Positions 16,450-24,534 of a DNA stretch of 64,000 nt are shown one piece after another. A model generated the notes under the pieces. That model ran no database searches, was not told the DNA's origin, and saw only the letters and a program-made list of their open reading frames with translations. The position numbers and the translations under genes are program-made. Within the stretch, counting starts at the first letter, position 1, and the number at the start of each line of letters is the position of its first letter. Where the stretch lies: contig CANLEQ010000016.1 in the NCBI GenBank assembly GCA_947489705.1, positions 1 to 64,000 on the forward strand, read 5' to 3'. Source of the stretch: an uncultured Paracoccaceae bacterium. GTDB taxonomy: Bacteria; Pseudomonadota; Alphaproteobacteria; Rhodobacterales; Rhodobacteraceae.

Positions 16450-17109
16450 CTAGCCTGAAGCAGTCGCCCCGGCGTCGTCCGGATCCACCGACCAGGCGTC
16501 TTTTGTAGCCTCGAACCCCTCCCAGGCGACGTAGGGCACGATCAGGAGGGCTGCCACGGGGTCGGCCCACCACCAGCCCAGCCACTGCGTCAGGCCAATC
16601 CCGATCAGTACCACCACCGTCTGGTACTGGCAGATGAGCGTGTCTTTGGCGTCATATTTGAGGGCGGGCGACTCGAGCCGATTACCGTAGCGGAACTTGC
16701 CCCAGGCCAGAAACGGGTTGACCACGAGCGAGACGAACAGGATGGAAATGCCCCACCAGTTGAAGCCCGGGGCCTCTTGCGAGATAAAGGCGGACACCGC
16801 CTCGTATAGGATCGCCGCGACCACGATCCAGAAGGCGCAGGCGACGACCGAGAGCGCCACCTTCTTGCGATGCAGGACCGTGCGGCGGTCCGCTCCTTTG
16901 CTCTCGCCGCGCAGACGCCAGATCAGCGTGCCCGCCGAGGTGGCCTCGACGGTGCTGTCGAGCCCCCAGCTGACCAGCGCCGCGCTGCCCGTAAGCAGAC
17001 CTGCGGTCACAGACACGACAACCTCCAGTACGTTGTAGACGAGGCTGGCGATCTCGACGCGGATGCCGCGCCTCAAGTTCGTCTCTCGATCGTTCTGCTT
17101 CTCTGCCAT
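16450..17109 (-). CDS. cation diffusion facilitator-like protein
   Basis: A 219-residue membrane protein of the cation efflux superfamily. Paired Asp-containing helices are visible: SWGLDSTVEA in helix 2 and LKYDAKDTLICQYQT in helix 5, the sites of the transport metal. It ends about 30 residues after the last helix (WADPVAALLIVPYVAWEGFE) and so lacks the cytoplasmic metal-binding domain of CzcD-type exporters. This fits the short CDF branch. It stands 190 bases downstream of the czcD gene on the same strand and may belong to the same metal operon. The substrate is probably Zn, Cd or Co. Confidence 0.8.
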   Translation of the reverse strand: MAEKQNDRETNLRRGIRVEIASLVYNVLEVVVSVTAGLLTGSAALVSWGLDSTVEATSAGTLIWRLRGESKGADRRTVLHRKKVALSVVACAFWIVVAAILYEAVSAFISQEAPGFNWWGISILFVSLVVNPFLAWGKFRYGNRLESPALKYDAKDTLICQYQTVVVLIGIGLTQWLGWWWADPVAALLIVPYVAWEGFEATKDAWSVDPDDAGATASG

Positions 17110-17299
17110 AGAAAGCCTCTGGCGTGGTGGGATGCCTGGAAAACCACGCTGGTGTTCCGATTGTTCCGGTTCAGAACTTCTGCGGCGTCGGGTCGTTGGT
17201 ATCTCTCAACTGCGGAGAAATCTTCACCCGCACACTCATTCGGCCTCTACCCTTTAGCCAACCAGCCATCAGACACTTGCAATCAATGTCCTCAGCCAT

Positions 17300-18253
17300 T
17301 CAGTTCTGATGAGCATGATCTTCTCCCCTTTCCGTCGCCTCTTCATGGCCGAAGAGGTCTGCGTTCCGATGAACGTCACGGATACTTTCGAACTCCAGAG
17401 TCGAATGGGTCACGCCAAAGCCGTCCTTCAGCGTAGCTTTTATCTCAGCCTTCACCGTTTCAATTCGGCCCCAGCCCCCTTCGGTGAGGACCACATGGCA
17501 GTCGAGGGCAACTTCGTTTTCCTGCATCTGCCACAGATGCACGTGATGAACGTCCTCTACCCCCTCGACGGCGCGCACCGCCTTGAGGACAGCCTTGCTA
17601 TCGATGTCGGGCGGGCTTCCGAGCATGAGTGTCCTGATCGGGCCGCCGATCTCGGTGAAGGCGAGGTATAGAATATACAGCGCGATGCCGATCGTGATCA
17701 CCGGGTCCACCCAGCGGAGATCGTAGAGGATGATCAGTGTCCCGCCGACGATAACAGCGACGGAAGCGAGCGCGTCCGAGAGGTTGTGCAGGAAAAGGGC
17801 GCGGATGTTCACGCTGCCTTTCTGCATCGAGTAGGTGAGCCAAGCCGTCAGCGTATCTACCGCCAAGGCGACGCAGCCGAGGATCACGACCGTCCAGCCT
17901 GCGACCTCCGTCGGCTCGATCATCCGCATCACGCCCTCGTAAATCAGGTAGAAGCCGACCAGGATCAGGGTTGTGTAGTTGATGAGCGCCGCCACGATTT
18001 CGATCCGGCCGTAGCCGAAAGTCATGCGCTCGTCCGCAGGGCGCCGTGCGATTTTTCGCGCGGCGAATGCGATGACGAGCGAGGCCATGTCCGAAAAATT
18101 GTGCAGCGCGTCGGCGATCAGGGCGAGACTGCCGGACAGGATCCCGCCCACGATCTGTGCGACGGTCAGAAGGGCGTTCGCCCAGATCGCAATGGATACC
18201 CGCTTGTCGCCGGACTCGGGGTCGATATGTGCGTGACCATGATCATGAGGCAT
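17300..18253 (-). CDS. czcD: CzcD-type CDF metal exporter
   Basis: A 317-residue cation diffusion facilitator. The N-terminus MPHDHGHAHIDPESGDKR is His-rich. The transport sites are ADALHNFSDM (helix 2) and FLHNLSDALASV (helix 5), and a C-terminal domain with LWQMQENEVALDCHVVL follows. It should exchange Zn, Cd or Co for protons across the inner membrane. The chosen ATG at 18253 lies 11 bases inside the upstream ZIP gene. A copy of its first 40 or so codons occurs as a fragment at 55798-55925. Confidence 0.9.
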   Translation of the reverse strand: MPHDHGHAHIDPESGDKRVSIAIWANALLTVAQIVGGILSGSLALIADALHNFSDMASLVIAFAARKIARRPADERMTFGYGRIEIVAALINYTTLILVGFYLIYEGVMRMIEPTEVAGWTVVILGCVALAVDTLTAWLTYSMQKGSVNIRALFLHNLSDALASVAVIVGGTLIILYDLRWVDPVITIGIALYILYLAFTEIGGPIRTLMLGSPPDIDSKAVLKAVRAVEGVEDVHHVHLWQMQENEVALDCHVVLTEGGWGRIETVKAEIKATLKDGFGVTHSTLEFESIRDVHRNADLFGHEEATERGEDHAHQN

Positions 18254-19046
18254 CGGATGTGGCTCCGCTATTCCGGGTTCCTGTGCTGTCGCCGCCGTCG
18301 TCGCTGCCCAGGATAGTGCCGAGCCCAGCAGAGACCAAGACGAAGAGAGCGAACCCCCCGACGAAGGCGAGTGTTGAAGCGCGCGTGTCGCCCGCCGCGT
18401 CATGTGCCTCTTCCAGCATGTCCTCGACGGCAGCGACCGTAAGTAACCCCGCCACGAAGCTCAGGGCGACGTATTTGGCGGCGTCCGGTGCACTCCGAAG
18501 CAGGAACCACGCGAGCAAGGCTGCCGCCAGGCAGTAGATCGGAAAGGACAGCGAGACGAGGATGCGGCGCTTGCGGGGCACGTCGTTCTCCCTGAGGTTC
18601 GCCACCACCGAGTACCCTTCCGGAAAGTCGGCGAGCACCTGACCGGCGGCGAGCACCACGGCCAGTGATGTGGCCACGGCAGAACCCGACCCGATCATCA
18701 GGCCGTCACCGGAAAGATCGACTGCCACGGCGACGTAGATCATCCACATGCTGCTGCTTCCGCCTCCGCTCTTTGAAGAGGTCATCTTCTCGATCAGCGT
18801 CTCAGTGCCGACATAGGCGGCGCCGCCTGCCGCGAAGGCCGCGGCAATCCACCAGCCTGCAAGATTTTCCAGAGCCTCGGGCATCAGCTCGATCGCGACG
18901 ACACCGATGACGATGCCCGATGCGGCATGCAGCGCAAGATTGAGGAGCCTCGGAGTTGAGCGGAAGAATTCGGCCACCATTCCGCCGGCGAGGTTACCCA
19001 GGCCCGGAAGCAAAGCGAGTCCGATGACCAGCCAAAGATTGTTCAT
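18243..19046 (-). CDS. ZIP-family metal transporter
   Basis: A 267-residue membrane protein with eight helices. Helix 4 begins HAASGIVIGVVAIELMPEAL and helix 5 has VDLSGDGLMIGSG with a polar/acidic metal path. A stretch LADFPEGYSVVANL matches the conserved ZIP signature where His is often replaced. ZIP proteins import or equilibrate Zn, Fe or other divalent metals. Overlaps the transglutaminase-like stop by four bases and czcD by 11, so the three form one operon. Confidence 0.83.
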   Translation of the reverse strand: MNNLWLVIGLALLPGLGNLAGGMVAEFFRSTPRLLNLALHAASGIVIGVVAIELMPEALENLAGWWIAAAFAAGGAAYVGTETLIEKMTSSKSGGGSSSMWMIYVAVAVDLSGDGLMIGSGSAVATSLAVVLAAGQVLADFPEGYSVVANLRENDVPRKRRILVSLSFPIYCLAAALLAWFLLRSAPDAAKYVALSFVAGLLTVAAVEDMLEEAHDAAGDTRASTLAFVGGFALFVLVSAGLGTILGSDDGGDSTGTRNSGATSDAS

Positions 19047-19795
19047 ACATGCTCCTCGCCAAGCCGGAGCCCGGGATAAACGGCGGGCTTCTCCAAGCTT
19101 TGGTGGCTCGCGTCAGCCATGCCGCCCGTATGCGACGCACGGGCTTGAAGAGCTGTTTCCTCAATCCCGGGAATCGGGGGCACCGAGCCCCTTCGGATCC
19201 GGCGAACCCGGGTATTCATCCAGTGGCGGATCACCCGGGAATAGAGCCAGGCTCTCCCGGCACCGAGTGCCTGTCGGTGCCGCACGTAGAAGTCATCCGG
19301 AGTATCAAACATGCCGAGGTCTGCACTGATCCCGGTCTTCTGGATGAATGTGTCGCCGCCGGTCCAATTCACTGGCGCGGCTGAGAGGCATTCTGTTCCG
19401 ACCCCGTACCCGCAGAGGGCTTGGAGGCTATTCGCGAACCTGTTCTGCAAGACCGTCAAGTATGCCTGATCCAGGATGAAGCCTTCGAGGATCACCCGGC
19501 TATCTGCATGCTCCACCTCCACCCAGGAGTGGAGTATCTTGGCCGGTGCCATCGGGTACACGAGCTCGGGCACCACGCCCCGCTGGAGCGCCTTTCGGAT
19601 CGTGAAGCCGTGCAACCGACAGCGGATGCCGGCACCCCGAAGAAGCGCCATCAGGAGAGTGGCCTTCGTATTGCACTGGCCGTACCCGTCCGTCAGCACT
19701 TGAGAGGCCGGAATGTCATCCGCCCGGTTGTAGCCGAACAGGATTTCGTTGCGCACGAATTCGTAGATCAACCCGATGCGCGCGTGCGGAGGCAT
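19043..19795 (-). CDS. transglutaminase-like domain protein, N-terminus out of frame
   Basis: A 250-residue protein with the transglutaminase-like triad region: catalytic Cys in DGYGQCNTKATLLMALLR, then His in ILHSWVEVE. Its family usually starts about 30 residues earlier. That missing part is present in another frame from an ATG at 19890 (MRPTDPLLAATRLLDFQAQP), and a one-base shift near 19805 in a run of G breaks it. Either the gene is damaged but restarts at 19795 (an AGGAG abuts this ATG), or the break is a sequencing error. It is first in a unit with the ZIP and CDF genes, behind a MerR-type promoter at 19920-19950. Confidence 0.72.
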   Translation of the reverse strand: MPPHARIGLIYEFVRNEILFGYNRADDIPASQVLTDGYGQCNTKATLLMALLRGAGIRCRLHGFTIRKALQRGVVPELVYPMAPAKILHSWVEVEHADSRVILEGFILDQAYLTVLQNRFANSLQALCGYGVGTECLSAAPVNWTGGDTFIQKTGISADLGMFDTPDDFYVRHRQALGAGRAWLYSRVIRHWMNTRVRRIRRGSVPPIPGIEETALQARASHTGGMADASHQSLEKPAVYPGLRLGEEHV

Positions 19796-19919
19796 CTCCT
19801 TCCATCCCCGCGCGCGATCAGGGCGGCAACGGGCTGAGCCTGGAAATCCAGAAGCCGTGTGGCGGCAAGCAAGGGATCTGTGGGGCGCATGGCATCACTC
19901 CTCGAATCGGTCGAGAGGT

Positions 19920-19950
19920 GGTTTAGCTGCTACAGCTACTGTAGCTTCAA
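19920..19950 (-). promoter_or_regulatory. MerR-type promoter with 19-bp spacer
   Basis: On the minus strand: -35 TTGAAG (19945-19950), spacer CTACAGTAGCTGTAGCAGC of exactly 19 bases, -10 TAAACC (19920-19925). The spacer contains a dyad, CTACAG...CTGTAG. The over-long spacer with a central dyad is the hallmark of promoters twisted into activity by MerR-family regulators. It drives the transglutaminase/ZIP/czcD unit. It shares TAGCTG with the site at 34893-34923. Confidence 0.72.
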
Positions 19951-19984
19951 GCCCCAAATCAACGTTCCGGCGTGCGGGCCGGAG

Positions 19985-20719
19985 CTAACCGATCATGCCA
20001 AGTGCCGGAAAGATCTCGAGCAGCCAGTATGCCAGCATGCTGATCCGGCCGGTCATCACGCCGAGTCCCATCAGCACCATCAGCCCGCCGGCGATGCGAT
20101 AGAGCCAGCGACCCGCCGCGCCTATCCGCCTGAGCTTGCCCGATATCTCGTTGGTAAAGAGTGCGACCAGCAGGAACGGCACGCCAAGACCAAGCGAGTA
20201 GATCGCCAGAAGCGCCACGCCGTCCGTACCGGACGTGGCACTTACGGTGAGTATGGATCCCAGCACCGGCCCGATACATGGCGTCCAGCCAAAGGCGAAA
20301 GCCAGCCCCAGCAGATACGCCCCCACCGGGTTGCCGCCCTTCGTCGCGACATCTGGTCGGGTGTCACGCATCATAGCGGGGACTCTGACAGCACCCATCA
20401 TCACGAGCCCGAACAGAACAATCAGCGCGCCACCTGCAATGCCCAGCTCGTTCTTCCAGCGCAGCAATACTCCGCCAAGAAGGCTGGCTCCGGCGCCGAG
20501 CGCCACGAACACCGTGGAGAACCCCAGAACGAACCACAGGCTCAGAAGCAGGCTGCGCGCGCGATCGGCGAAAGCCGTCGCCTCACCCGCTTTCAGCCGC
20601 GGTTGGCCCGCGATGTAGGACATATAGCCGGGAGCCAGTGGCAAGACACACGGCGACAAGAATGAGACTGTTCCGCCCAGAAAGGCTGCGATGATGCCGA
20701 CACCAGAGATTTCGAACAT
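19985..20719 (-). CDS. ccdA: CcdA/DsbD-like thiol-disulfide transporter
   Basis: A 244-residue inner-membrane protein with six helices. The reducing cysteines are in SFLSPCVLPLAPGYMSYIAG (helix 1) and FGWTPCIGPVLGSIL (helix 4). It passes electrons from cytoplasmic thioredoxin to periplasmic thiol proteins such as TlpA/CcmG and copper-loading Sco proteins. The start MFEISGVG aligns with that of the second copy at 50546-51274. It stands alone on the minus strand, with a possible MerR-type dyad upstream at 20766-20790. Confidence 0.9.
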   Translation of the reverse strand: MFEISGVGIIAAFLGGTVSFLSPCVLPLAPGYMSYIAGQPRLKAGEATAFADRARSLLLSLWFVLGFSTVFVALGAGASLLGGVLLRWKNELGIAGGALIVLFGLVMMGAVRVPAMMRDTRPDVATKGGNPVGAYLLGLAFAFGWTPCIGPVLGSILTVSATSGTDGVALLAIYSLGLGVPFLLVALFTNEISGKLRRIGAAGRWLYRIAGGLMVLMGLGVMTGRISMLAYWLLEIFPALGMIG

Positions 20720-20765
20720 GTCGTTCCCGCCTTTTTCAGCAACTCGGATGGCCCAGTATGCAAAG

Positions 20766-20790
20766 GATCTAAAGCTGCTACAGCCTCGAA
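20766..20790 (-). promoter_or_regulatory. possible MerR-type operator before ccdA
   Basis: On the minus strand TTCGAG is followed by GCTGTAGCAGCTTTAGATC. The imperfect dyad CTGTAG/CTTTAG resembles the operator at 19926-19944. The -10 at the expected distance (CTTTGC) is poor, so promoter function is uncertain; the likeness to the other sites is the main argument. Confidence 0.35.
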
Positions 20791-20798
20791 GGGGTTTT

Positions 20799-21125
20799 CT
20801 ATGCGCTCCGCGGGACCGCGAGGATGATAACGGTGCCCAGGAGGCAGACCGCCGTGCCGATCACGTCCCACCTGTCGGGGCGATGTCCTTCGGCGAACCA
20901 CATCCACAGGACCGAGGAGGCGATGTACACTCCGCCATACGCTGCGAAGGCGCGCCCCGCGACGACCGTCTCAACCTGAGCCAGAAGCCAGCCGAACACC
21001 ACGAGGGAAACGATACCCGGGGCGAGCCAGAAGCCGGATGCGCCAAGCCGCCACCACGCCCAGATGGCGAAGCAGCCGGCGATTTCGGCAAGAGCGGCCA
21101 ATGGATAAGCTACGGCGGCAGGCAT
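20799..21125 (-). CDS. YnfA family small membrane protein
   Basis: A 108-residue protein with four helices, the typical YnfA length. Characteristic stretches are [34 protein letters not shown] and the late [14 protein letters not shown] chose ATG 21125, two bases beyond the merR stop. The function is unknown; related small proteins resemble SMR drug exporters, and the family often sits with merR and metal genes as here. Probably co-transcribed with the regulator. Confidence 0.85.
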   Translation of the reverse strand: MPAAVAYPLAALAEIAGCFAIWAWWRLGASGFWLAPGIVSLVVFGWLLAQVETVVAGRAFAAYGGVYIASSVLWMWFAEGHRPDRWDVIGTAVCLLGTVIILAVPRSA

Positions 21126-21126
21126 C

Positions 21127-21555
21127 TCAGGCGCCGATGCCGGCATGGTCAGTAAGGCATTCCGAGTGGTCACGCAGTACTTCCAGAACGCGGCAGTCGG
21201 CGGTCTGGCCCCCGCTGCACTCATGAACCATGCGCTTCAGTTCCGTGCGTAAAGCTTCCAGCCGTGCGAGGCGCTGCTCCACTTGTTTCAGTTGCCGCCG
21301 TGCTATGGCGTCTGCCTCGTGACAGGGGCGATCGGGCTGGTCGCTTAGATCGAGGAGTTCCCGGATCGCCTCAAGGGAGAAACCGAGTTGGCGCGCATGT
21401 CGGATGAAGGCCAGCCGGTCCAGCTCCGGATTGCCATAGCGGCGTTGTCCCCCTGCTGTGCGTCCCGGCTCCGGCATCATTCCGATCTGCTCATAGTAGC
21501 GGATCGTCTGAACCTTGGTTCCGGTCTTCTGTGCAAGGCTGCCAATGGTCAGCAC
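21127..21555 (-). CDS. MerR-family regulator, ZntR/CadR/PbrR type
   Basis: A 142-residue regulator. The N-terminal winged helix reads [20 protein letters not shown] followed by YEQIG. A long dimerisation helix carries Cys78 (DRPCHE), the position where ZntR has Cys and CueR has Ser. The metal loop has Cys113 and Cys121 ([11 protein letters not shown]), and Cys133 follows. This cysteine set indicates a divalent metal (Zn, Cd or Pb). An operator-like dyad (CTCTAGCGGTAGTAG, 21573-21587, plus strand) lies just upstream, consistent with autoregulation. It is the best candidate to act at the promoters at 19920, 21664 and 34893. Confidence 0.88.
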   Translation of the reverse strand: MLTIGSLAQKTGTKVQTIRYYEQIGMMPEPGRTAGGQRRYGNPELDRLAFIRHARQLGFSLEAIRELLDLSDQPDRPCHEADAIARRQLKQVEQRLARLEALRTELKRMVHECSGGQTADCRVLEVLRDHSECLTDHAGIGA

Positions 21556-21663
21556 GTGTCCCTCCGCGATGCTCTAGCGGTAGTAGGTTCCAAGATCCGA
21601 ATTGGCAAGCATACGAGCCGAGTCACAGGTTGGTGAAGCTAAGGAAATGCCGCACATTCTCGC

Positions 21664-21694
21664 TTGAACCTCCAGTAGCTAGAGGATGTACGAG
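21664..21694 (+). promoter_or_regulatory. MerR-type promoter before sco-dsb operon
   Basis: Plus strand: -35 TTGAAC (21664-21669), 19-base spacer CTCCAGTAGCTAGAGGATG with the dyad CTC-CAGTAG-CTAGAG, -10 TACGAG (21689-21694). It has the same architecture and core (AGTAGCT) as the promoters at 19920 and 34893. It lies 36 bases before the TTG start of the first sco gene and diverges from the merR gene, so one regulator could control both directions. Confidence 0.7.
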
Positions 21695-21729
21695 CGCCCA
21701 AGATTAACGGCTGCGAAAGGTGGAGGACC

Positions 21730-22335
21730 TTGAGAATCTCTTTTCTTCAGAAAATTCTCTGGGCGGTGGTGGTCCTCACGGTGCTCGCTTCTGTTTGGTT
21801 GCTGCTCTGGGTCGATTATCGTGCTGACCAGGCGGCCAGCGGTGCGCCTGCCTTCTATGCGGAGTTCGAACTGACCGACCACAGAGGCATGCTGCGTACG
21901 CAGGAAGATTTCGCGGGCCAATGGATGCTCGTCTTCTTCGGCTTCACGAACTGTCCGGACATCTGCCCGACGACGCTCGCCGAGGTCGCCGCCGTCATGG
22001 ACGGGCTTGGCGAGGATGCGAACCGGGTCCAGCCGCTTTTCATCTCGGTCGACCCCGAACGCGACACGCCCGCGGCGCTGGCGGATTTCGTGCCGCGGTT
22101 CGACGCCGGGATCATCGGTCTTGCCGGAACGCCTGATCAGATCGAGCGAACCGCCGACAACTTCAATATCTACTATGAGAAGTCGGAAGAGGCCGCATCG
22201 CAGGGTAGCTATGCAGTTGGCCATTCCTCGCAGCTCTTCCTGTTCGACCCATCCGGCGGCTACGTAAAGGCATGGCAATACGGAACCCCGGCCGAAGAGA
22301 TCCTCGCCGATCTGCAGGAGCGCGTCTCCCGATGA
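21730..22335 (+). CDS. Sco-family copper chaperone, copy 1
   Basis: A 201-residue membrane-anchored thioredoxin-fold protein. One N-terminal helix (residues 9-28) anchors it in the periplasm. The copper/thiol motif is FTNCPDICPTT (about residues 73-83) and the third ligand is the His in VGHSSQLFLFDPSG. It inserts Cu into the CuA site of cytochrome oxidase or acts as a disulfide reductase. The start is TTG with GGAGG only three bases away, so initiation may be weak. First of a tightly packed plus-strand operon; its stop overlaps the dsbB ATG. Confidence 0.9.
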   Translation: MRISFLQKILWAVVVLTVLASVWLLLWVDYRADQAASGAPAFYAEFELTDHRGMLRTQEDFAGQWMLVFFGFTNCPDICPTTLAEVAAVMDGLGEDANRVQPLFISVDPERDTPAALADFVPRFDAGIIGLAGTPDQIERTADNFNIYYEKSEEAASQGSYAVGHSSQLFLFDPSGGYVKAWQYGTPAEEILADLQERVSR

Positions 22336-22757
22336 TTGCGAAGGTCACCGGCGAGGCCGCGTTGGCGGCCGCTTGGCTTGTAGCGCTTGCTGCGACCCTG
22401 TCCGTGCTGTTTATCGGGGAGGTGCTGGGTCAGATGCCCTGCCTGCTGTGTTGGTATCAGCGCGCCTTCATGTTCCCGCTGGCGATCGTCCTGGGCCTCG
22501 GCCTTTGGTGGCAGGATGCTCGCATCGGGCGCTATGGCGTGGCGCTCAGTCTCGGCGGTGGGGCCGTCGCCCTCTGGCATACGGGTCTCTATTTTGGCAT
22601 CATTCCAGAGCCCATCCAACCCTGCACTGCGACCGGCCCCTCCTGCACCGATGAAAACCAACTGATCCTCGGGGTTCCGATTCCGCTTCTGTCGCTTCTG
22701 GCCTTCACGCTGACCGCCTGCCTGTCCGCCCTTTCCTTGAAGGAGTCGCGCGCATGA
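22332..22757 (+). CDS. dsbB: DsbB-family disulfide oxidase
   Basis: A 141-residue, four-helix inner-membrane protein. The first redox pair is in MPCLLCWYQRAF, followed by the conserved aromatic/Arg. The second is in the periplasmic loop, QPCTATGPSC. It passes electrons from DsbA to quinone. Start ATG 22332 overlaps the sco stop (ATGA) and its own stop overlaps dsbA in the same way. The size is that of the small BdbC-like branch. Confidence 0.9.
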   Translation: MIAKVTGEAALAAAWLVALAATLSVLFIGEVLGQMPCLLCWYQRAFMFPLAIVLGLGLWWQDARIGRYGVALSLGGGAVALWHTGLYFGIIPEPIQPCTATGPSCTDENQLILGVPIPLLSLLAFTLTACLSALSLKESRA

Positions 22758-23413
22758 CCCGCCGCCCCCTGATCCTGTCCGTCCTTGTCCTGGGCCTTGC
22801 CGTGTTCGCCGCGGCGGCCTGGTATGCCAGCCGCTCCACCCCCGTGACCTCGGCCGCAACCATACCCTCGGAACAGACCGAGGCGCTGTTGCGGCCGTAT
22901 TCGCCGATCCTCGGACCCGATGAGGCACCCGTCACCATTGTCGAATTCTTCGACCCCGCTTGCGAGGCATGCCGCGCCTTCTATCCGGTGGTGAAAGATA
23001 TCATGTCCGAGCATGGCGACGCGGTACGCGTGGCAATCCGGTACACGCCGTTCCACGGCGAAGGCTCCGAGGAAGCGATCCGTATATTGGAGGCGGCGCG
23101 GATGCAGGGCATCTTTGAGCCGGTGCTTGAGGCCATCCTGCGCGAACAGCCGCAATGGGCGTCGCACGGCGCGCCCGAGCCGGGGCTGCTGTTGAATATT
23201 GCCGCCGGTGCCGGCCTAGATGTCGAGGCTGCGCAGGCGCAGATGAAAGCACCTCAGACGATGGCGATCCTGAACCAGGATCGCGCCGACGTGGAGGCCA
23301 TGGGCGTCCGCCAGACCCCCACGTTCTTCGTGAATGGCCGGCCGGTGGACCCGTTTGGCGAGGAGGCGCTGCGGACGCTGGTGGCCGAAGAGGTCGCCGA
23401 AAGCGGCCGGTGA
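22754..23413 (+). CDS. DsbA-like periplasmic thiol oxidase
   Basis: A 219-residue protein with an N-terminal signal anchor (residues 5-25) and a DsbA fold. The active site is FFDPACEACRAFYP (Cys-Glu-Ala-Cys). The cis-proline loop is QTPTFFVNG near residue 185. It makes disulfides in secreted proteins and is re-oxidised by the DsbB encoded just before it. Linked to copper genes as a repair system for metal-damaged thiols, by inference. Confidence 0.9.
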   Translation: MTRRPLILSVLVLGLAVFAAAAWYASRSTPVTSAATIPSEQTEALLRPYSPILGPDEAPVTIVEFFDPACEACRAFYPVVKDIMSEHGDAVRVAIRYTPFHGEGSEEAIRILEAARMQGIFEPVLEAILREQPQWASHGAPEPGLLLNIAAGAGLDVEAAQAQMKAPQTMAILNQDRADVEAMGVRQTPTFFVNGRPVDPFGEEALRTLVAEEVAESGR

Positions 23414-23443
23414 GAGCAGTAGCTCATACAAAGGAGAGACTTT

Positions 23444-23908
23444 ATGATGGATCGCATGACTCTCGCCGCGCTGGCGGCGCTTGTTGCATTTTCCGCGCCC
23501 GGGAAGGTGTTCGCCGGATCGGAGGATGTGGTGGTGGAGCAGCCGTGGGCGCGTGCATCCATCGGCGTGAGCCGCCCCGGCGCGGCCTACATGACTGTTC
23601 TGAACAAAGGCGAAGAGGCGGTGACGCTGACGGGGCTTTCGACGCCGCTCGCCAAGATGCTGGAAATTCATCGGAGCTCGACGACCGCCGAGGGCCTGAG
23701 CACGATGGCGCCGGCGGGGGAGATCACCATCTCCCCTGGCGAAAGCGTGGCGCTGGAACCGGGTGGGCTGCACGCGATGCTGATGCGGCTGCAGACCGCC
23801 ATGATCGAGGGCGAGACCTTTCCCCTGACGCTGGCTTTTTCGGACGGCGGCGAGGTCACGGTTGATGTGCCGATCCTCGGCATTGCGGCGCGCGGGCCGG
23901 AGGGCTGA
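23444..23908 (+). CDS. PCuAC periplasmic copper chaperone, copy 1
   Basis: A 154-residue secreted protein with a signal peptide (to about residue 24). The Cu(I) site of the PCuAC family is visible as EIHRSSTTAEGLSTM plus GGLHAMLM, the H-M...H-M pattern. It delivers Cu to Sco or directly to cytochrome oxidase. A good ribosome site (AAAGGAGAG) precedes the ATG. The stop overlaps the next Sco start (TGATG). A second copy is at 49029-49472. Confidence 0.9.
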   Translation: MMDRMTLAALAALVAFSAPGKVFAGSEDVVVEQPWARASIGVSRPGAAYMTVLNKGEEAVTLTGLSTPLAKMLEIHRSSTTAEGLSTMAPAGEITISPGESVALEPGGLHAMLMRLQTAMIEGETFPLTLAFSDGGEVTVDVPILGIAARGPEG

Positions 23909-24534
23909 TGCGGAGGCGCGCTGTACTGAAGTTTGGCGCGGCAGGCGTCGGCGCGTTCGGCCTCACCCTCGCCGTCGGCTGGTGGCGCGCGGACGGCCCC
24001 GGCGCTCTTGCACCGGTCGGTGAACGCCCTTTGCCTCTATCGGAGATGGGCTTCCGACTGACCGATCACGAGGGGCAGTTGGTCGAACCGTCCGACTTGA
24101 TCGGACAGCCGTCCCTGGTGTTCTTTGGCTTCACCTACTGCCCTGACGTTTGCCCGACCACGCTCTCCGACATTTCCGGGTGGTTGGATGCACTGGCGGA
24201 GGATGCCGACCGGCTGAACGTCGTCTTCATTACCGTTGACCCCGAACGGGACACGGTCGATGCGATGGCCGAGTATGTCGGCTACTTCCACCCAGCCATT
24301 CGCGGCTGGACTGGCCCGGAAGACCAGGTCGCGCAAGCGGTTGAAGACTTCCGCGCCACATATGAGAAGGTGCCGGCAGAGGTCGGAGGATACACGATGA
24401 ACCACACGGCGAGCGTGTTTCTGTTCGACGCAAGCGGCGACTTTGCCAGCACCATCGACTATCACGAGCCGCGGGAATACGCGGTGCCGAAGATCCGCCG
24501 CGCAATAGAAGAGACGTCAGAGGGGGCGACATGA
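23908..24534 (+). CDS. Sco-family copper chaperone, copy 2
   Basis: A 208-residue Sco protein. Residues 1-24 form a Tat-like or anchor segment (MRRRAVLKFGAAGVGAFGL). The motif FTYCPDVCPTTLSD and the His in MNHTASVFLFDASG provide the copper ligands. It directly follows PCuAC, the usual partner. The 3' end of this gene and the start of the next one are duplicated in decayed form at 36035-36330. Confidence 0.9.
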   Translation: MRRRAVLKFGAAGVGAFGLTLAVGWWRADGPGALAPVGERPLPLSEMGFRLTDHEGQLVEPSDLIGQPSLVFFGFTYCPDVCPTTLSDISGWLDALAEDADRLNVVFITVDPERDTVDAMAEYVGYFHPAIRGWTGPEDQVAQAVEDFRATYEKVPAEVGGYTMNHTASVFLFDASGDFASTIDYHEPREYAVPKIRRAIEETSEGAT

